Below are positions 55,910 to 64,000 of a stretch of 64,000 bases of DNA, piece after piece. The stretch's first letter is position 1, and every line of letters starts with the position of its first letter. This stretch comes from Eubacterium sp. AF36-5BH. Its GTDB lineage: Bacteria; Bacillota; Clostridia; Lachnospirales; Lachnospiraceae. The notes under the pieces were generated by a model. It was given only the letters and a program-made list of their open reading frames with translations. It was not told the origin of the DNA and did not search any database. Position numbers and translations under genes: made by a program. The stretch lies in NCBI RefSeq assembly GCF_003460505.1, contig NZ_QTVG01000005.1:186001-250000 (forward strand), given 5' to 3'.

Positions 55910-56617
55910 TTAATTATCCTTATGTTTTAGTAAAAAATTAATTTCATCTTTACTTAATTCTCTATATTCTCCCGATGCCAAATCATCATCTAAAACCAGC
56001 GGTCCCATTTCCAAACGTTTTAAGTAAGTAACCCTTAAGCCGAAATGCTTAAACATTCTCTTTACCTGATGATATTTTCCCTCTGTTATTGTAACATAAG
56101 CTTTATTTTCATCTATGATTTCAAGGAGTGCCGGCTTTGTATTGTTCTTTAAGCCAATATCAAATCCATTTTTGAATTCATCAATATATTCTTTTCTTAT
56201 TTCTCCATCTGTTTCCACATAATATTTTTTTGAAACATGCTTGTTAGGAGAAAGTAGACAATGGGATAATTCCCCATCATTTGTTATAAGCAATAAGCCT
56301 TCTGTATCTTTGTCTAATCTACCAACCGGAAACAAACCCTTCTTAGGCTGGACATCCATAATATCAATAACCGTTGTATATTGAAAATCTGACACTGCAG
56401 TAACTACGTCCTTTGGTTTGTTTAACATATAATAATAAAATCTATGATAATTCAAATCCAAACCATCTAAATTTACAACGTCTTCTTCCTCATTTATATG
56501 AGTTTCCGGTTTATTTACCGTAATATTATTTACTTTTACTTTGCCTTTTTTTATTAATTCTTTTGCCTGACTTCGTGAGCCAATTCCAAGTGTGGTTAAA
56601 TATTTATCTAATCTCAT
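55910..56617 (-). CDS. RsuA/RluB-type pseudouridine synthase
   Basis: A 235-residue RsuA/RluB/RluE-family enzyme. The S4 domain (RLDKYLTTLGIGSRSQAKELIKKGKVKVNN) is followed by a catalytic domain with Asp in VGRLDKDTEGLLLITNDGEL and KYHQVKRMFKHFG. Family members modify 16S (RsuA) or 23S (RluB/E) rRNA; size resembles RsuA. It is upstream of the RluA-type gene and downstream of a cupin gene on the minus strand. Confidence 0.92.
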   Translation of the reverse strand: MRLDKYLTTLGIGSRSQAKELIKKGKVKVNNITVNKPETHINEEEDVVNLDGLDLNYHRFYYYMLNKPKDVVTAVSDFQYTTVIDIMDVQPKKGLFPVGRLDKDTEGLLLITNDGELSHCLLSPNKHVSKKYYVETDGEIRKEYIDEFKNGFDIGLKNNTKPALLEIIDENKAYVTITEGKYHQVKRMFKHFGLRVTYLKRLEMGPLVLDDDLASGEYRELSKDEINFLLKHKDN

Positions 56618-56646
56618 AAAACACCAAAATGCGCTAAGCTTTATGC

Positions 56647-57084
56647 CTAGCGCTTATTTACCTTGTTATATAATTCAACAATTTTATTGCTTTGTTCCTT
56701 TGTAATTTTGATTTTAGGAGAATTGTCATCTGTTGTATTTTTATTTTCAACAATTAAACATGTACAGTTCTTTTCAGGTGTATGTGTGTGAAAAGTTCCT
56801 TTCTTAACATTGTACAATTTCAATGGTTCTAATTTAATGGCTTCTATTTCTCCAATCTCATCACCATTTCCACCAAGAAATAATGTAAAATCCCCTTCTA
56901 AAACAACAAAAATTTCATCTGTTTCATTATGCTTTTGCATATTATCAATTCTATCTGGTTCAAGTTCATCAATATATCTTAATTCAGCGACTCTCCAACT
57001 TTCAAAATCGATTAATGGTAAATAGCCTTCACCATTAAAACTTGAAACCTCCAATGTGTCATTAAACATGTTTTCCTTCTTCAT
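56647..57084 (-). CDS. Small cupin-fold protein
   Basis: A 145-residue cupin. The first motif is MQKHNETDEIFVVLEGDFTLF, the second near VKKGTFHTHTPEKNCTCLIV, with His residues suited to metal binding. Function and ligand are unknown. The C-terminal tail is charged and helical (KITKEQSNKIVELYNKV). It lies between the RsuA-type gene and ridA. An ATG at 57084 with GGAGAAACTT-like upstream context starts the frame. Confidence 0.8.
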   Translation of the reverse strand: MKKENMFNDTLEVSSFNGEGYLPLIDFESWRVAELRYIDELEPDRIDNMQKHNETDEIFVVLEGDFTLFLGGNGDEIGEIEAIKLEPLKLYNVKKGTFHTHTPEKNCTCLIVENKNTTDDNSPKIKITKEQSNKIVELYNKVNKR

Positions 57085-57125
57085 ATAAAAGTTTCTCCTA
57101 TATCCTTAATTTCAAAAATTATAAA

Positions 57126-57497
57126 TTATATTTCTGCAATAACTTCTACTTCACATAAAACATTCTTTGGTAAAGTCTTTACAGCAACACAGCTTCTTGC
57201 AGGTTTTCCTGTAAAATACTTTCCATAAATTTCGTTAAATGCTCCAAAATCATCCATGTTATCTAAAAAGCAAACAGTCTTTACAGCATTTTCATAAGTT
57301 GCTCCAGCTTCTTTCAAAATAGCTCCAAGGTTCTTCATAACCTGTTCTGTCTGTTCTTCTATTGTTGTTCCAACAATTTCACCTGTTGCAGGATCAAGTG
57401 CAATCTGACCTGATGTAAATAATAAATTTCCTGTCTTTACAGCCTGTGAATATGGTCCAATAGCTGCAGGTGCATTATTAGTATTTAATTTTTCCAT
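57126..57497 (-). CDS. ridA: RidA family reactive-intermediate deaminase
   Basis: A 123-residue RidA. It hydrolyses reactive enamine/imine products of PLP enzymes to keto acids and ammonia. Key motifs are APAAIGPYSQAVKTGNLLFTSGQI, KTVCFLDNMDDFGAFNEIY, the catalytic Arg in PARSCVAVKTLP, and CEVEVIA at the end. It has its own promoter (57531-57559). Confidence 0.94.
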   Translation of the reverse strand: MEKLNTNNAPAAIGPYSQAVKTGNLLFTSGQIALDPATGEIVGTTIEEQTEQVMKNLGAILKEAGATYENAVKTVCFLDNMDDFGAFNEIYGKYFTGKPARSCVAVKTLPKNVLCEVEVIAEI

Positions 57498-57530
57498 TAT
57501 AAATTACCTTCTTTCTTTTAAACTAATAGT

Positions 57531-57559
57531 ATTTTACACTTTATATTAATTTATATCAA
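57531..57559 (-). promoter_or_regulatory. ridA promoter
   Basis: On the minus strand TTGATA (57554-57559), a 17-bp spacer and TAAAAT (57531-57536), about 35 bp before the ridA ATG. Confidence 0.7.
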
Positions 57560-57671
57560 GACACATACTGAATTAATATAAATTTTTATGCATATATAAA
57601 CATATTATTCAAATGTTTTATGACCACACTATGGCATTTATTTAATTTTTTAAGCTTTGTGACATTTCTTT

Positions 57672-58520
57672 TCAATAATTTGCATAAAGTATACAATTTT
57701 CCAAATATTTCAAAATATAATATGGATTTACACTTAATTCCTCATAATTATCAGTTTTAATATATATGCCAAAATGCAAATGGACATCGAACTTGCCTTC
57801 TGTGCCAATACTTCCATAACCGGTATTACCCATATAGCCCAGCAATGTTCCGGCTTTTACCACAGCTCCTTTTTTTATATTTGAATAACAGGACAAGTGT
57901 GCATAATAAAAATAACCGCCATTATCGCTTCTAATTCCTACCCTGTAGCCGCCTTTTGGTAGCCACCCTATATTTTCCACAATTCCATCTGTAGAACTTA
58001 TTATGGGATAAAAACCTGATACATTATTTTCTGCCATAATATCGCAACCTTCATGTTTATATTTTCCCATAAAATTTCTGCTTTCACCAAAGCCGTTCTC
58101 ATAGCCAACCCAGTAATTTGTATTTCTGCCTTTTGCTACCGGAAAATATTTTAAATCATTGTATATTGCAGAGAAAGCTTTTAATAATTTATAATATTCC
58201 TCTTTGTTATTAAAAACAAATTGCTTTCTTATTCTTTTAATATTATTTCCATCTACCTTCGTTTTTCTCAAAGAATAATCATTCAGTAAATAATTAGCTG
58301 TTATAAATTCGCTAAAATCTCTATTACTGTTTAATGAATTTTCCTTTAACTCCTTTAAGACTTTTTCATTTATGTAAGGATTCCTAAATTTATTACGTTC
58401 TACAATATTTTTTTCTATAGTAAAGGATTTACTAATTATTTTGTTGTAAACTAAAACATTTCCAATAGCAAAAACTATCACTAACACAACAATGTTTATT
58501 TTGTTAATTTTCATACTCAT
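57672..58520 (-). CDS. M23-type peptidase with N-terminal anchor
   Basis: A 282-residue extracytoplasmic protein. A transmembrane or uncleaved signal helix (about 8-28) precedes a helical region (about 30-130) and an M23/LytM peptidase domain. Zn ligands are His and Asp in KHEGCDIMA and HLHFG near the end, with YYAHLS supplying another His. Such enzymes cut peptidoglycan stems or bridges; the substrate here is unknown. ATG 58520 (GGATAG upstream) is chosen over 58514. The gene lies after the terminator of the ABC exporter operon, so it must have its own promoter. Confidence 0.82.
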   Translation of the reverse strand: MSMKINKINIVVLVIVFAIGNVLVYNKIISKSFTIEKNIVERNKFRNPYINEKVLKELKENSLNSNRDFSEFITANYLLNDYSLRKTKVDGNNIKRIRKQFVFNNKEEYYKLLKAFSAIYNDLKYFPVAKGRNTNYWVGYENGFGESRNFMGKYKHEGCDIMAENNVSGFYPIISSTDGIVENIGWLPKGGYRVGIRSDNGGYFYYAHLSCYSNIKKGAVVKAGTLLGYMGNTGYGSIGTEGKFDVHLHFGIYIKTDNYEELSVNPYYILKYLENCILYANY

Positions 58521-58536
58521 AAAACTATCCAAACCT

Positions 58537-58576
58537 AAAAAGAACACTCACATTTTAATATATGCAAGTGTTCCTT
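58537..58576 (-). terminator. Terminator of the ABC exporter operon
   Basis: On the minus strand the hairpin has a 7-bp core GAACACT/AGTGTTC with wobble-paired flanks and ends in CTTTTT. It lies just after the second ABC gene's stop (58586). Confidence 0.75.
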
Positions 58577-58585
58577 AAAACTATA

Positions 58586-60505
58586 TTATTTTGAGTTTCC
58601 TGTTTGAAGTCTGTAATATGTTCCTTTTTGTTCCATTAATTCATCGTGACTACCACGTTCAATAATTCTTCCCTGTTCAAGTACCATAATACAATCACTG
58701 TTCTTTATGGTTGAAAGTCTGTGGGCAATAACAAATGTTGTACGACCTTCCATTAAGGCATCCATACCCTCTTGTACAATTCTTTCAGTTCTTGTATCAA
58801 TACTTGATGTAGCTTCATCTAAAATTAATGCAGGTGGATTAGCAACAGCTGCTCTTGCAATAGCAAGTAACTGTCTTTGACCTTGTGAAAGGTTTCCACC
58901 ATCACCTTTAATTAAAGTATTGTAGCCTTCAGGTAATCTTCTAATAAAACTATCGGCATTAGCTAATTTTGCAGCAGCTATTACTTCTTCATCAGTTGCA
59001 TCTAGCTTACCGTATCTGATGTTTTCCATAATTGTTCCTGTAAACAAATGTGTATCCTGTAAAACAATACCAAGGGAACGTCTTAAATCATCTTTTTTGA
59101 TTTTATTAATATTGATTCCATCATATCTGATTTTTCCATCCTGTATGTCATAGAATCTGTTAATAAGGTTTGTAATAGTTGTTTTTCCAGCACCTGTTGA
59201 GCCTACAAAAGCAATTTTCTGGCCAGGTTTTGCATATAATTTAACGTCATGTAAAACAATCTTGTCATCGTTATATCCAAAATCAACTCCATCAAATACA
59301 ACTTCCCCCTTCATTTCCTTATAGGTTGTTGTATTATCTTCCTTATGGTAATGCTTCCAAGCCCACATACCTGTACGTTCCTTACATTCAACGATTTCGC
59401 CGTTTTCTTTTTTACAACGTACTAATGTAACATAACCGTCATCAACTTCGGGTTCTTCTGTAAGAAGTTTAAATATTCTATCAGCACCTGCTAATGCCAT
59501 AACAATACTGTTCATCTGCATTGTAACCTGATTAATTGGTTGGGCAAACTGCTTATTATATTGCAGGAAACTTACCAAAGCTCCCGGAGATAAAGTAAAG
59601 CCCATAAATCCGTTAATTGCAATAACAGCACCAAAACATGCACATAAAACATAACTTAAGTTACCAAGCTGTGCATTACAAGGTCCTATTACATTTGCAA
59701 ATTTATTTGCATTATTAGCTGAATGATAAAGCTTATTATTGATTTCATCAAATTCTTCTATTGCCTCATCTTCATGACAGAAAACTTTTACAACTTTCTG
59801 ACCTGCCATCATTTCTTCAATATAACCATTTACAGCACCTAAGTCCTTCTGCTGTGCCAGGAAAAATCTACCTGAAAGACTTGTAAGCTTCTTTGAAACA
59901 AACATCATTAAAGCAACCATAATAATTGTGAGTATTGTTAATGGAAAACTTAATGTAATCATGGCAACAAGTACACTTACTACAGTAATTACACTATTAA
60001 TAATCTGTGGTAAAGACTGACTTACCATCTGTCTTAATGTATCAATATCATTTGTATACATTGACATAATGTCCCCATGTGCATGTGTGTCAAAATATTT
60101 AATTGGAAGTGACTGCATGTGGTTAAACATTTCTATTCTTAAGTCTTTTAATGTTCCCTGTGTAACAAAAACCATTATTTCAGACTGTGCAAAGGTTGCT
60201 ATAATACCAATACCATAAAAAACACCAACTCTACCCATGGCACCAAGAAGTGGTCCAAAGTCGTTACTGCCTTTTGTTATCATTGGTAAAATGTATTGGT
60301 CAATTAAAGCCTTCATAAACCATGTTCCCTGAACATTTGCCAAAACGTTTGTAACAATACATATAAGAACAATAATTAAATGTGGTGCATAATGCTTGCC
60401 CATAAACTTTAATATCTGGCCCATTATTCTAAATGGATGATCAATTTTCTGTCTAGGTCCCATCTGATGTTTTCCAGGACCCTTAACTGTTTTTGGCTGT
60501 GCCAT
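58586..60505 (-). CDS. ABC exporter half-transporter with canonical ATP sites
   Basis: A 639-residue half-transporter: six transmembrane helices (about 30-350) and an ATPase domain. Walker A is GSTGAGKTT, Walker B LILDEATSS with catalytic Glu, H-loop AHR. Its signature motif is altered to LSQGQ. An insertion of about 45 residues (DGYVTLVRCKKENGEIVECK) lies just before the ATPase domain. It pairs with the preceding gene in a heterodimeric multidrug-type exporter. The ATG overlaps that gene's stop by 1 bp. Confidence 0.93.
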   Translation of the reverse strand: MAQPKTVKGPGKHQMGPRQKIDHPFRIMGQILKFMGKHYAPHLIIVLICIVTNVLANVQGTWFMKALIDQYILPMITKGSNDFGPLLGAMGRVGVFYGIGIIATFAQSEIMVFVTQGTLKDLRIEMFNHMQSLPIKYFDTHAHGDIMSMYTNDIDTLRQMVSQSLPQIINSVITVVSVLVAMITLSFPLTILTIIMVALMMFVSKKLTSLSGRFFLAQQKDLGAVNGYIEEMMAGQKVVKVFCHEDEAIEEFDEINNKLYHSANNANKFANVIGPCNAQLGNLSYVLCACFGAVIAINGFMGFTLSPGALVSFLQYNKQFAQPINQVTMQMNSIVMALAGADRIFKLLTEEPEVDDGYVTLVRCKKENGEIVECKERTGMWAWKHYHKEDNTTTYKEMKGEVVFDGVDFGYNDDKIVLHDVKLYAKPGQKIAFVGSTGAGKTTITNLINRFYDIQDGKIRYDGININKIKKDDLRRSLGIVLQDTHLFTGTIMENIRYGKLDATDEEVIAAAKLANADSFIRRLPEGYNTLIKGDGGNLSQGQRQLLAIARAAVANPPALILDEATSSIDTRTERIVQEGMDALMEGRTTFVIAHRLSTIKNSDCIMVLEQGRIIERGSHDELMEQKGTYYRLQTGNSK

Positions 60506-62304
60506 TACATTTCACCTCCATTCTTGTCAAAATCACCATTATCGTTTGTCTGCTGTAAATAAACTTCTCTATAAATTTCGTTATTGTCTTTTAGATAATC
60601 ATGTGTGCCTATTTCATTTATTTTTCCATCGTCCATAACAATGATTCTGTCTGCATCCTGAACTGATGAAATTCTCTGTGCAATAATAATTTTTGTTGTG
60701 TCAGGAATTTCTTCCCTAAAAGCTTTTCTGATTTTTGCATCTGTAACTGTATCAACAGCACTTGTTGAGTCATCCAAAATCAAAATCTTTGGATTCTTTA
60801 GTAATGCTCTGGCAATACATAGACGCTGCTTTTGACCACCTGAAACATTGGTACCGCCCTGTTCAATATGTGTATTATATTTATCAGGCATTCTTTCAAT
60901 AAATTCATCTGCACATGCTAATTTACAGACTCTAATACACTCTTCATCTGTTGCCTCAGGATTTCCCCATCTAAGGTTATCAAGAATACTTCCTGTAAAT
61001 AAAACATTGCTCTGTAGCACAACACTAACTTCCTGTCTTACAGTTTCCAAATCGTAAGATCTAACATCTTTTCCGCCAATGCTAACATAACTTTCGATTG
61101 GTTCTTCACCATCTTTTACCGCCTGCTCTTCAATGTCATATAATCTACTGATTAAGTTTACCAAACTTGACTTAGCACTACCTGTACCACCAATAATACC
61201 TATTGTTTCACCTGACTTAATTTTAACATTAATATTTTCAAGTATTGGTTTTTCGCTTTTACTGTTATATCTAAATGTTACATTCTTAAATTCAATACTT
61301 CCGTCAGGTACATCAAAGTCAGGGTCTTCTGGATTTGTAATGTCAGGCTTTTCATTTAACACTTCTACAATACGTCTTGCACTTGCCATAGACATTGTAA
61401 TCATTACGAATACCATTGATAACATCATAAGATTCATAAGAATGTTCATACAATAAGCAAGCATTGATGTTAAGTTACCTGTTGTAAGACCAAGTGCTGC
61501 GTTATTACCACTTGCCACTATCATGTGTGCTCCAACCCAGCTGATTAACAATATACATGTATATACTGTTGTCATCATTACCGGATTGTTTAAAGCAACA
61601 ATGCCTTCAGCTTTTACAAACATTTTGTAAATAGCTTCGCTGGCTTTTCCAAATTTTTTCTTTTCATGGTCCTCTCTAACGTACGCCTTAACAACTCTCA
61701 TGGCTGTTACATTTTCCTGAACGCTTTCATTTAAGGCATCGTATTTCTTAAATACCTGATTAAAATATTTAAAAGCGAACTTAATAATTAATGCACAAAT
61801 ACAACCTAAAATAATAACAGCAATTAAGTATATAGATGCTAATCGTGGGGATACCGTAAATGCCATAATCATGGCAACAATCAAACTAAATGGAGCTCTA
61901 ACAGCCATTCTAAGTATCATCTGATAAGCATTCTGCATATTTGTTACATCAGTTGTCAGTCTTGTAACCAAACCTGCTGTGCTGAACTTATCAATATTAG
62001 AAAAGCTAAAAGTCTGTATGTTTTCAAACATTGCTTTTCTTAGGTTTCTTGCGAAGCCGGCTGAAGCATTAGCTCCAAATACACCACCAAGGTATCCGGA
62101 AATTAAACCTGCAATTGCAAGAACAATCATTATACATGCTGTTCTGTAAATACTGTTTAAATCACCTGAACCAATCGAATCAATAATTGTTGCCATCAAA
62201 AGTGGTATAAAGTTTTCAACAATTACTTCTGCTAACATGGCAATAGGTGTAAGAATGGATACCAGTTTAAATTCTTTAATCTGTTTTCCTAATGTCTTTA
62301 ACAT
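60505..62304 (-). CDS. ABC exporter half-transporter with degenerate ATP site
   Basis: A 599-residue half-transporter, transmembrane domain (about 15-320) then ATPase domain. Its signature VSGGQ is intact, but Walker A reads GGTGSAKS, the Walker B catalytic Glu is Asp (LILDDSTS), and the H-loop His is Gln (IAQRIS). With the partner's LSQGQ, one composite ATP site is canonical and one degenerate, as in known heterodimeric exporters. Substrate unknown, multidrug-type. A MarR-family regulator gene lies 39 bp upstream in the same direction. Confidence 0.93.
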   Translation of the reverse strand: MLKTLGKQIKEFKLVSILTPIAMLAEVIVENFIPLLMATIIDSIGSGDLNSIYRTACIMIVLAIAGLISGYLGGVFGANASAGFARNLRKAMFENIQTFSFSNIDKFSTAGLVTRLTTDVTNMQNAYQMILRMAVRAPFSLIVAMIMAFTVSPRLASIYLIAVIILGCICALIIKFAFKYFNQVFKKYDALNESVQENVTAMRVVKAYVREDHEKKKFGKASEAIYKMFVKAEGIVALNNPVMMTTVYTCILLISWVGAHMIVASGNNAALGLTTGNLTSMLAYCMNILMNLMMLSMVFVMITMSMASARRIVEVLNEKPDITNPEDPDFDVPDGSIEFKNVTFRYNSKSEKPILENINVKIKSGETIGIIGGTGSAKSSLVNLISRLYDIEEQAVKDGEEPIESYVSIGGKDVRSYDLETVRQEVSVVLQSNVLFTGSILDNLRWGNPEATDEECIRVCKLACADEFIERMPDKYNTHIEQGGTNVSGGQKQRLCIARALLKNPKILILDDSTSAVDTVTDAKIRKAFREEIPDTTKIIIAQRISSVQDADRIIVMDDGKINEIGTHDYLKDNNEIYREVYLQQTNDNGDFDKNGGEM

Positions 62305-62343
62305 TTTAATCTATCCTCCTACTTAAATTCTTCATATAAAAAT

Positions 62344-62817
62344 TTACTTTCTAATTGTTTTATGTAAACATTTTAAATCTTCTTCGTTAAGCTGACTGTC
62401 ATCTAATAAATTGGCATACAATCTTTCAAGAAAGTTTTCCAATTTGTTTTTTTCATCATCATTGAAACCCTTAACCAGGATTTCTTCTGTTTTAGATTTA
62501 TATAAATCTAACTTTTCCTTAATACCGTATGCTTCTTTCGTAACATAAATATTTTTGAATTTCTTGTTATCCTCATCTATTTTAATGTCAATTAAATTTT
62601 TGTCCTTCATTCTATTTAAAATTCCTGACATGGTAGAATGCTTAACTTCAAATTCCTGACACAAACATTTCTGTGTTACTTTCTGGTCGGGATGATGTAA
62701 TAAATACATTAATACATGCATCTGACTGTTAGTTAATCCACTCTTTTCTAAATTGCGGTCCATACGCAATTTAAATAACCTATCAATACGTTTAATCTGA
62801 TGACCTAAATCCTCCAT
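62344..62817 (-). CDS. MarR family transcriptional regulator
   Basis: A 157-residue winged-helix dimeric repressor. The DNA-binding region is LTNSQMHVLMYLLHHPDQKVTQKCLCQEFEVKHSTMSGILNRMKDKNLI, with wing residues after it. It probably controls the following ABC exporter operon. The start is ATG 62817 (AAGGAGAATT upstream); an earlier ATG lies before that site. A palindrome covering its promoter is the likely operator. Confidence 0.9.
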   Translation of the reverse strand: MEDLGHQIKRIDRLFKLRMDRNLEKSGLTNSQMHVLMYLLHHPDQKVTQKCLCQEFEVKHSTMSGILNRMKDKNLIDIKIDEDNKKFKNIYVTKEAYGIKEKLDLYKSKTEEILVKGFNDDEKNKLENFLERLYANLLDDSQLNEEDLKCLHKTIRK

Positions 62818-62838
62818 AAAAATTCTCCTTAACATAAT

Positions 62839-62882
62839 AAAAGAGCTACGACATGTAGCACGCTACATATCGTAACTCTTTT
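62839..62882 (-). promoter_or_regulatory. Large palindrome at the marR promoter
   Basis: Arms 62839-62858 and 62863-62882 (20 bp each) pair except two sites, C-A on the plus strand and G-U on the minus strand RNA, so the stem is continuous in a minus-strand transcript. The core ATGTAGC-AC-GCTACAT is a perfect 16-bp palindrome. On the minus strand TTTTATT follows. It may be the MarR operator, a terminator for coaE, or both. Confidence 0.7.
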
Positions 62883-62897
62883 TAATATTATAGTCAA
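62869..62897 (-). promoter_or_regulatory. Probable marR/ABC promoter
   Basis: On the minus strand TTGACT (62892-62897), a 17-bp spacer and TACGAT (62869-62874), which lies inside the palindrome. A perfect TATAAT also occurs at 62887-62892 without a good -35; either way the start lies within the palindrome. Confidence 0.55.
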
Positions 62898-62961
62898 TAT
62901 ATTTTTTTATTTTTCAGTTAAATAATATAACAACCTATAAATAGATTATAAATCAAACTAT

Positions 62962-63543
62962 TTATATACAGGCGCTTGTATTAAGGATTAAATCAATCTG
63001 TTCCCTTGTGTTTTCTTCTGAATATGAATTGTCAATAAATTCATCAGCCACTTTATTATATTCTTCATCAGCCGGCTGACTTTCAATAACACTGATACAC
63101 TTTTCTTTAGAGTAACCTCTTGTCTGTATTAGTCGTTTAATTCTTGTATCCCTGTTACAAAAAACAAACCAAAGTTCGTCACAATATTGTTCAACTCCGG
63201 AACCTAATAAAATTGCTGACTCTACAACTATAATTCTGTTTTTGGATGACTTAATTCTTGAGACAATTTCCTTAACAGCTCCAGGGTGGGTAATACTGTT
63301 TAATTTTTCAAGTTGTTCCTTGTTATTAAAAACAATCTCCGCAAGTTTTTTGCTATCAATTTTATTATCAGCTATGACTTCAGGAAATGTTTTCACAATT
63401 TCATTGTATACATCATTTCCGGGAAGCATAACTTCTTTTGCCACCTTATCTGCTTCAATTATGTTTGCCTCATAGTTATTTTCCAAATAGTTAAGTACCG
63501 TTGACTTACCTGAGCCAACGCCTCCCATCACACCAATAATCAT
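62962..63543 (-). CDS. coaE: Dephospho-CoA kinase
   Basis: A 193-residue enzyme making CoA from dephospho-CoA and ATP. P-loop MGGVGSGKST and the family's EADKVAKEVM, NSITHPGAVKEI and VVESAILLGSG segments are present. It follows polA on the minus strand by 29 bp, a usual Firmicute arrangement, and precedes the marR palindrome. Confidence 0.96.
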   Translation of the reverse strand: MIIGVMGGVGSGKSTVLNYLENNYEANIIEADKVAKEVMLPGNDVYNEIVKTFPEVIADNKIDSKKLAEIVFNNKEQLEKLNSITHPGAVKEIVSRIKSSKNRIIVVESAILLGSGVEQYCDELWFVFCNRDTRIKRLIQTRGYSKEKCISVIESQPADEEYNKVADEFIDNSYSEENTREQIDLILNTSACI

Positions 63544-63572
63544 TTTTTATATCCTTCGTTATCTTTTATATT

Positions 63573-64000
63573 TTAATGAGCTTCATCCCAATTGTTTCCT
63601 ACTTTTGCTTCAACAAGAAGTGGTACTTCAAGATTTGCTGCCTGAGACATTTCATTTATTAAAATATCTTTTACCTGTTCCACTTCTTCCTTTTTTGCCT
63701 CGATTAAAAGTTCATCGTGAACCTGTAGAACAATTCTTGATACTAAATTGTTATTTTTTAAGGCTTTGTCCACATTAATCATGGCAATTTTCATAATATC
63801 TGCAGCAGTTCCCTGAATTGGGGCATTCATTGCTACTCTTTCACCAAACTGTCTTCTCATAAAATTAGACTCTTTTAATTCAGGAATAGGTCTTTTTCTG
63901 CCAAACATTGTAACAGAATAACCTTTTTCTTTTGCACTGTTTACAGAATTATCTAAGAACTGCTTAATGCTCGGATAACTTTCAAAATAATTGTTAATGT
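63573..64000 (-). CDS. polA: DNA polymerase I, C-terminal part (cut by window edge)
   Basis: The frame is open to the right edge; about 142 C-terminal residues are visible. They contain the end of the polymerase palm and fingers: YSVTMFGRKRPIPEL, RVAMNAPIQGTAADIMKIAM and motif C VLQVHDELLIEA with the catalytic Asp. It acts in DNA repair and Okazaki fragment processing. The start and the 5'-nuclease domain are outside the window. Confidence 0.97.
   Translation of the reverse strand, partial: INNYFESYPSIKQFLDNSVNSAKEKGYSVTMFGRKRPIPELKESNFMRRQFGERVAMNAPIQGTAADIMKIAMINVDKALKNNNLVSRIVLQVHDELLIEAKKEEVEQVKDILINEMSQAANLEVPLLVEAKVGNNWDEAH

Noticed and set aside
1..64000. tRNA, rRNA, CRISPR arrays, insertion sequences and defence systems
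   Set aside because: None recognised in reading either strand, though a covariance-model scan was not possible.

Overview
The window is a 64 kb piece of a low-GC, AT-rich Gram-positive chromosome. Gene content and order point to a Clostridia member of the Lachnospiraceae type. The markers are miaB-mutS-mutL-miaA; mreBCD-PBP2-minDE-rodA-mgsA; yggS-sepF-ylmH; the radical SAM/DUF2344/rng and rplU-prp-rpmA-obgE-yhbY-nadD/yqeK-rsfS blocks; a DUF4317 protein; and an L27 with the Firmicute N-terminal extension plus its Prp protease. This placement is inference from family knowledge, not a database result. Both ends cut genes: an unrecognised protein at the left edge and DNA polymerase I at the right. 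I see no rRNA, tRNA, CRISPR array, prophage, insertion sequence or defence island.

Layout. 1-8.5 kb (+): a fragment, a DUF896 protein, 5-formyl-THF cyclo-ligase, then miaB, mutS, mutL and miaA (tRNA modification around mismatch repair). 8.6-10.7 kb (+): a PLP enzyme of the methionine gamma-lyase/aluminium-resistance family and radC. 10.8-18.8 kb (+): the cell-shape and division-site operon mreB, mreC, mreD, PBP2, minD, minE, rodA, ending with mgsA. 18.9-25.3 kb: a lone DUF378 protein (-) diverges from an HlyD-like adaptor, yggS, sepF, ylmH, aroB, lspA and an RluD-type synthase (+), headed by a strong promoter with a direct repeat. 25.3-28.9 kb: a 428-bp non-coding gap, a TtcA-like thiolase, a tyrosine recombinase and the SOS divergon of lexA with a YneA-like LysM protein, with three LexA-box-like sites.

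29-36.3 kb (-): a CobW GTPase with a His-rich loop, a GH13 amylase, and the translation/ribosome block rplU-prp-rpmA-obgE-yhbY-nadD/yqeK-rsfS. 36.4-44.3 kb (-): an accessory stretch with a lipoprotein, DUF4317, a SanA-like protein and a solute-binding lipoprotein/YesM-type kinase/YesN-type regulator set. It lies between rplU and rng, which are usually adjacent in Clostridia. 44.3-48.0 kb (-): rng, DUF2344 protein, TIGR03960-type radical SAM protein. 48.2 kb (+): a PHP phosphoesterase. 49-54 kb (-): his operon hisZ-hisG-hisD-hisB and a three-part protein joining a degenerate HisF-like domain to HisI and HisE. 54.2-58.5 kb (-): recU, two pseudouridine synthases, a cupin, ridA, an M23 peptidase. 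58.6-62.8 kb (-): marR and a heterodimeric ABC exporter. 63-64 kb (-): coaE and the polA 3' end.

Most of the window is ordinary housekeeping DNA. No previously undescribed multi-gene system was convincingly found. The most unusual items are the degenerate HisF-HisIE fusion, the permease-less solute-binding/kinase/regulator set, the LexA divergon, the direct repeat over the HlyD/yggS promoter, the hairpin with a possible 13-codon ORF after mgsA, the marR palindrome, and the orphan palindrome and terminator in the 25.4-25.7 kb gap.
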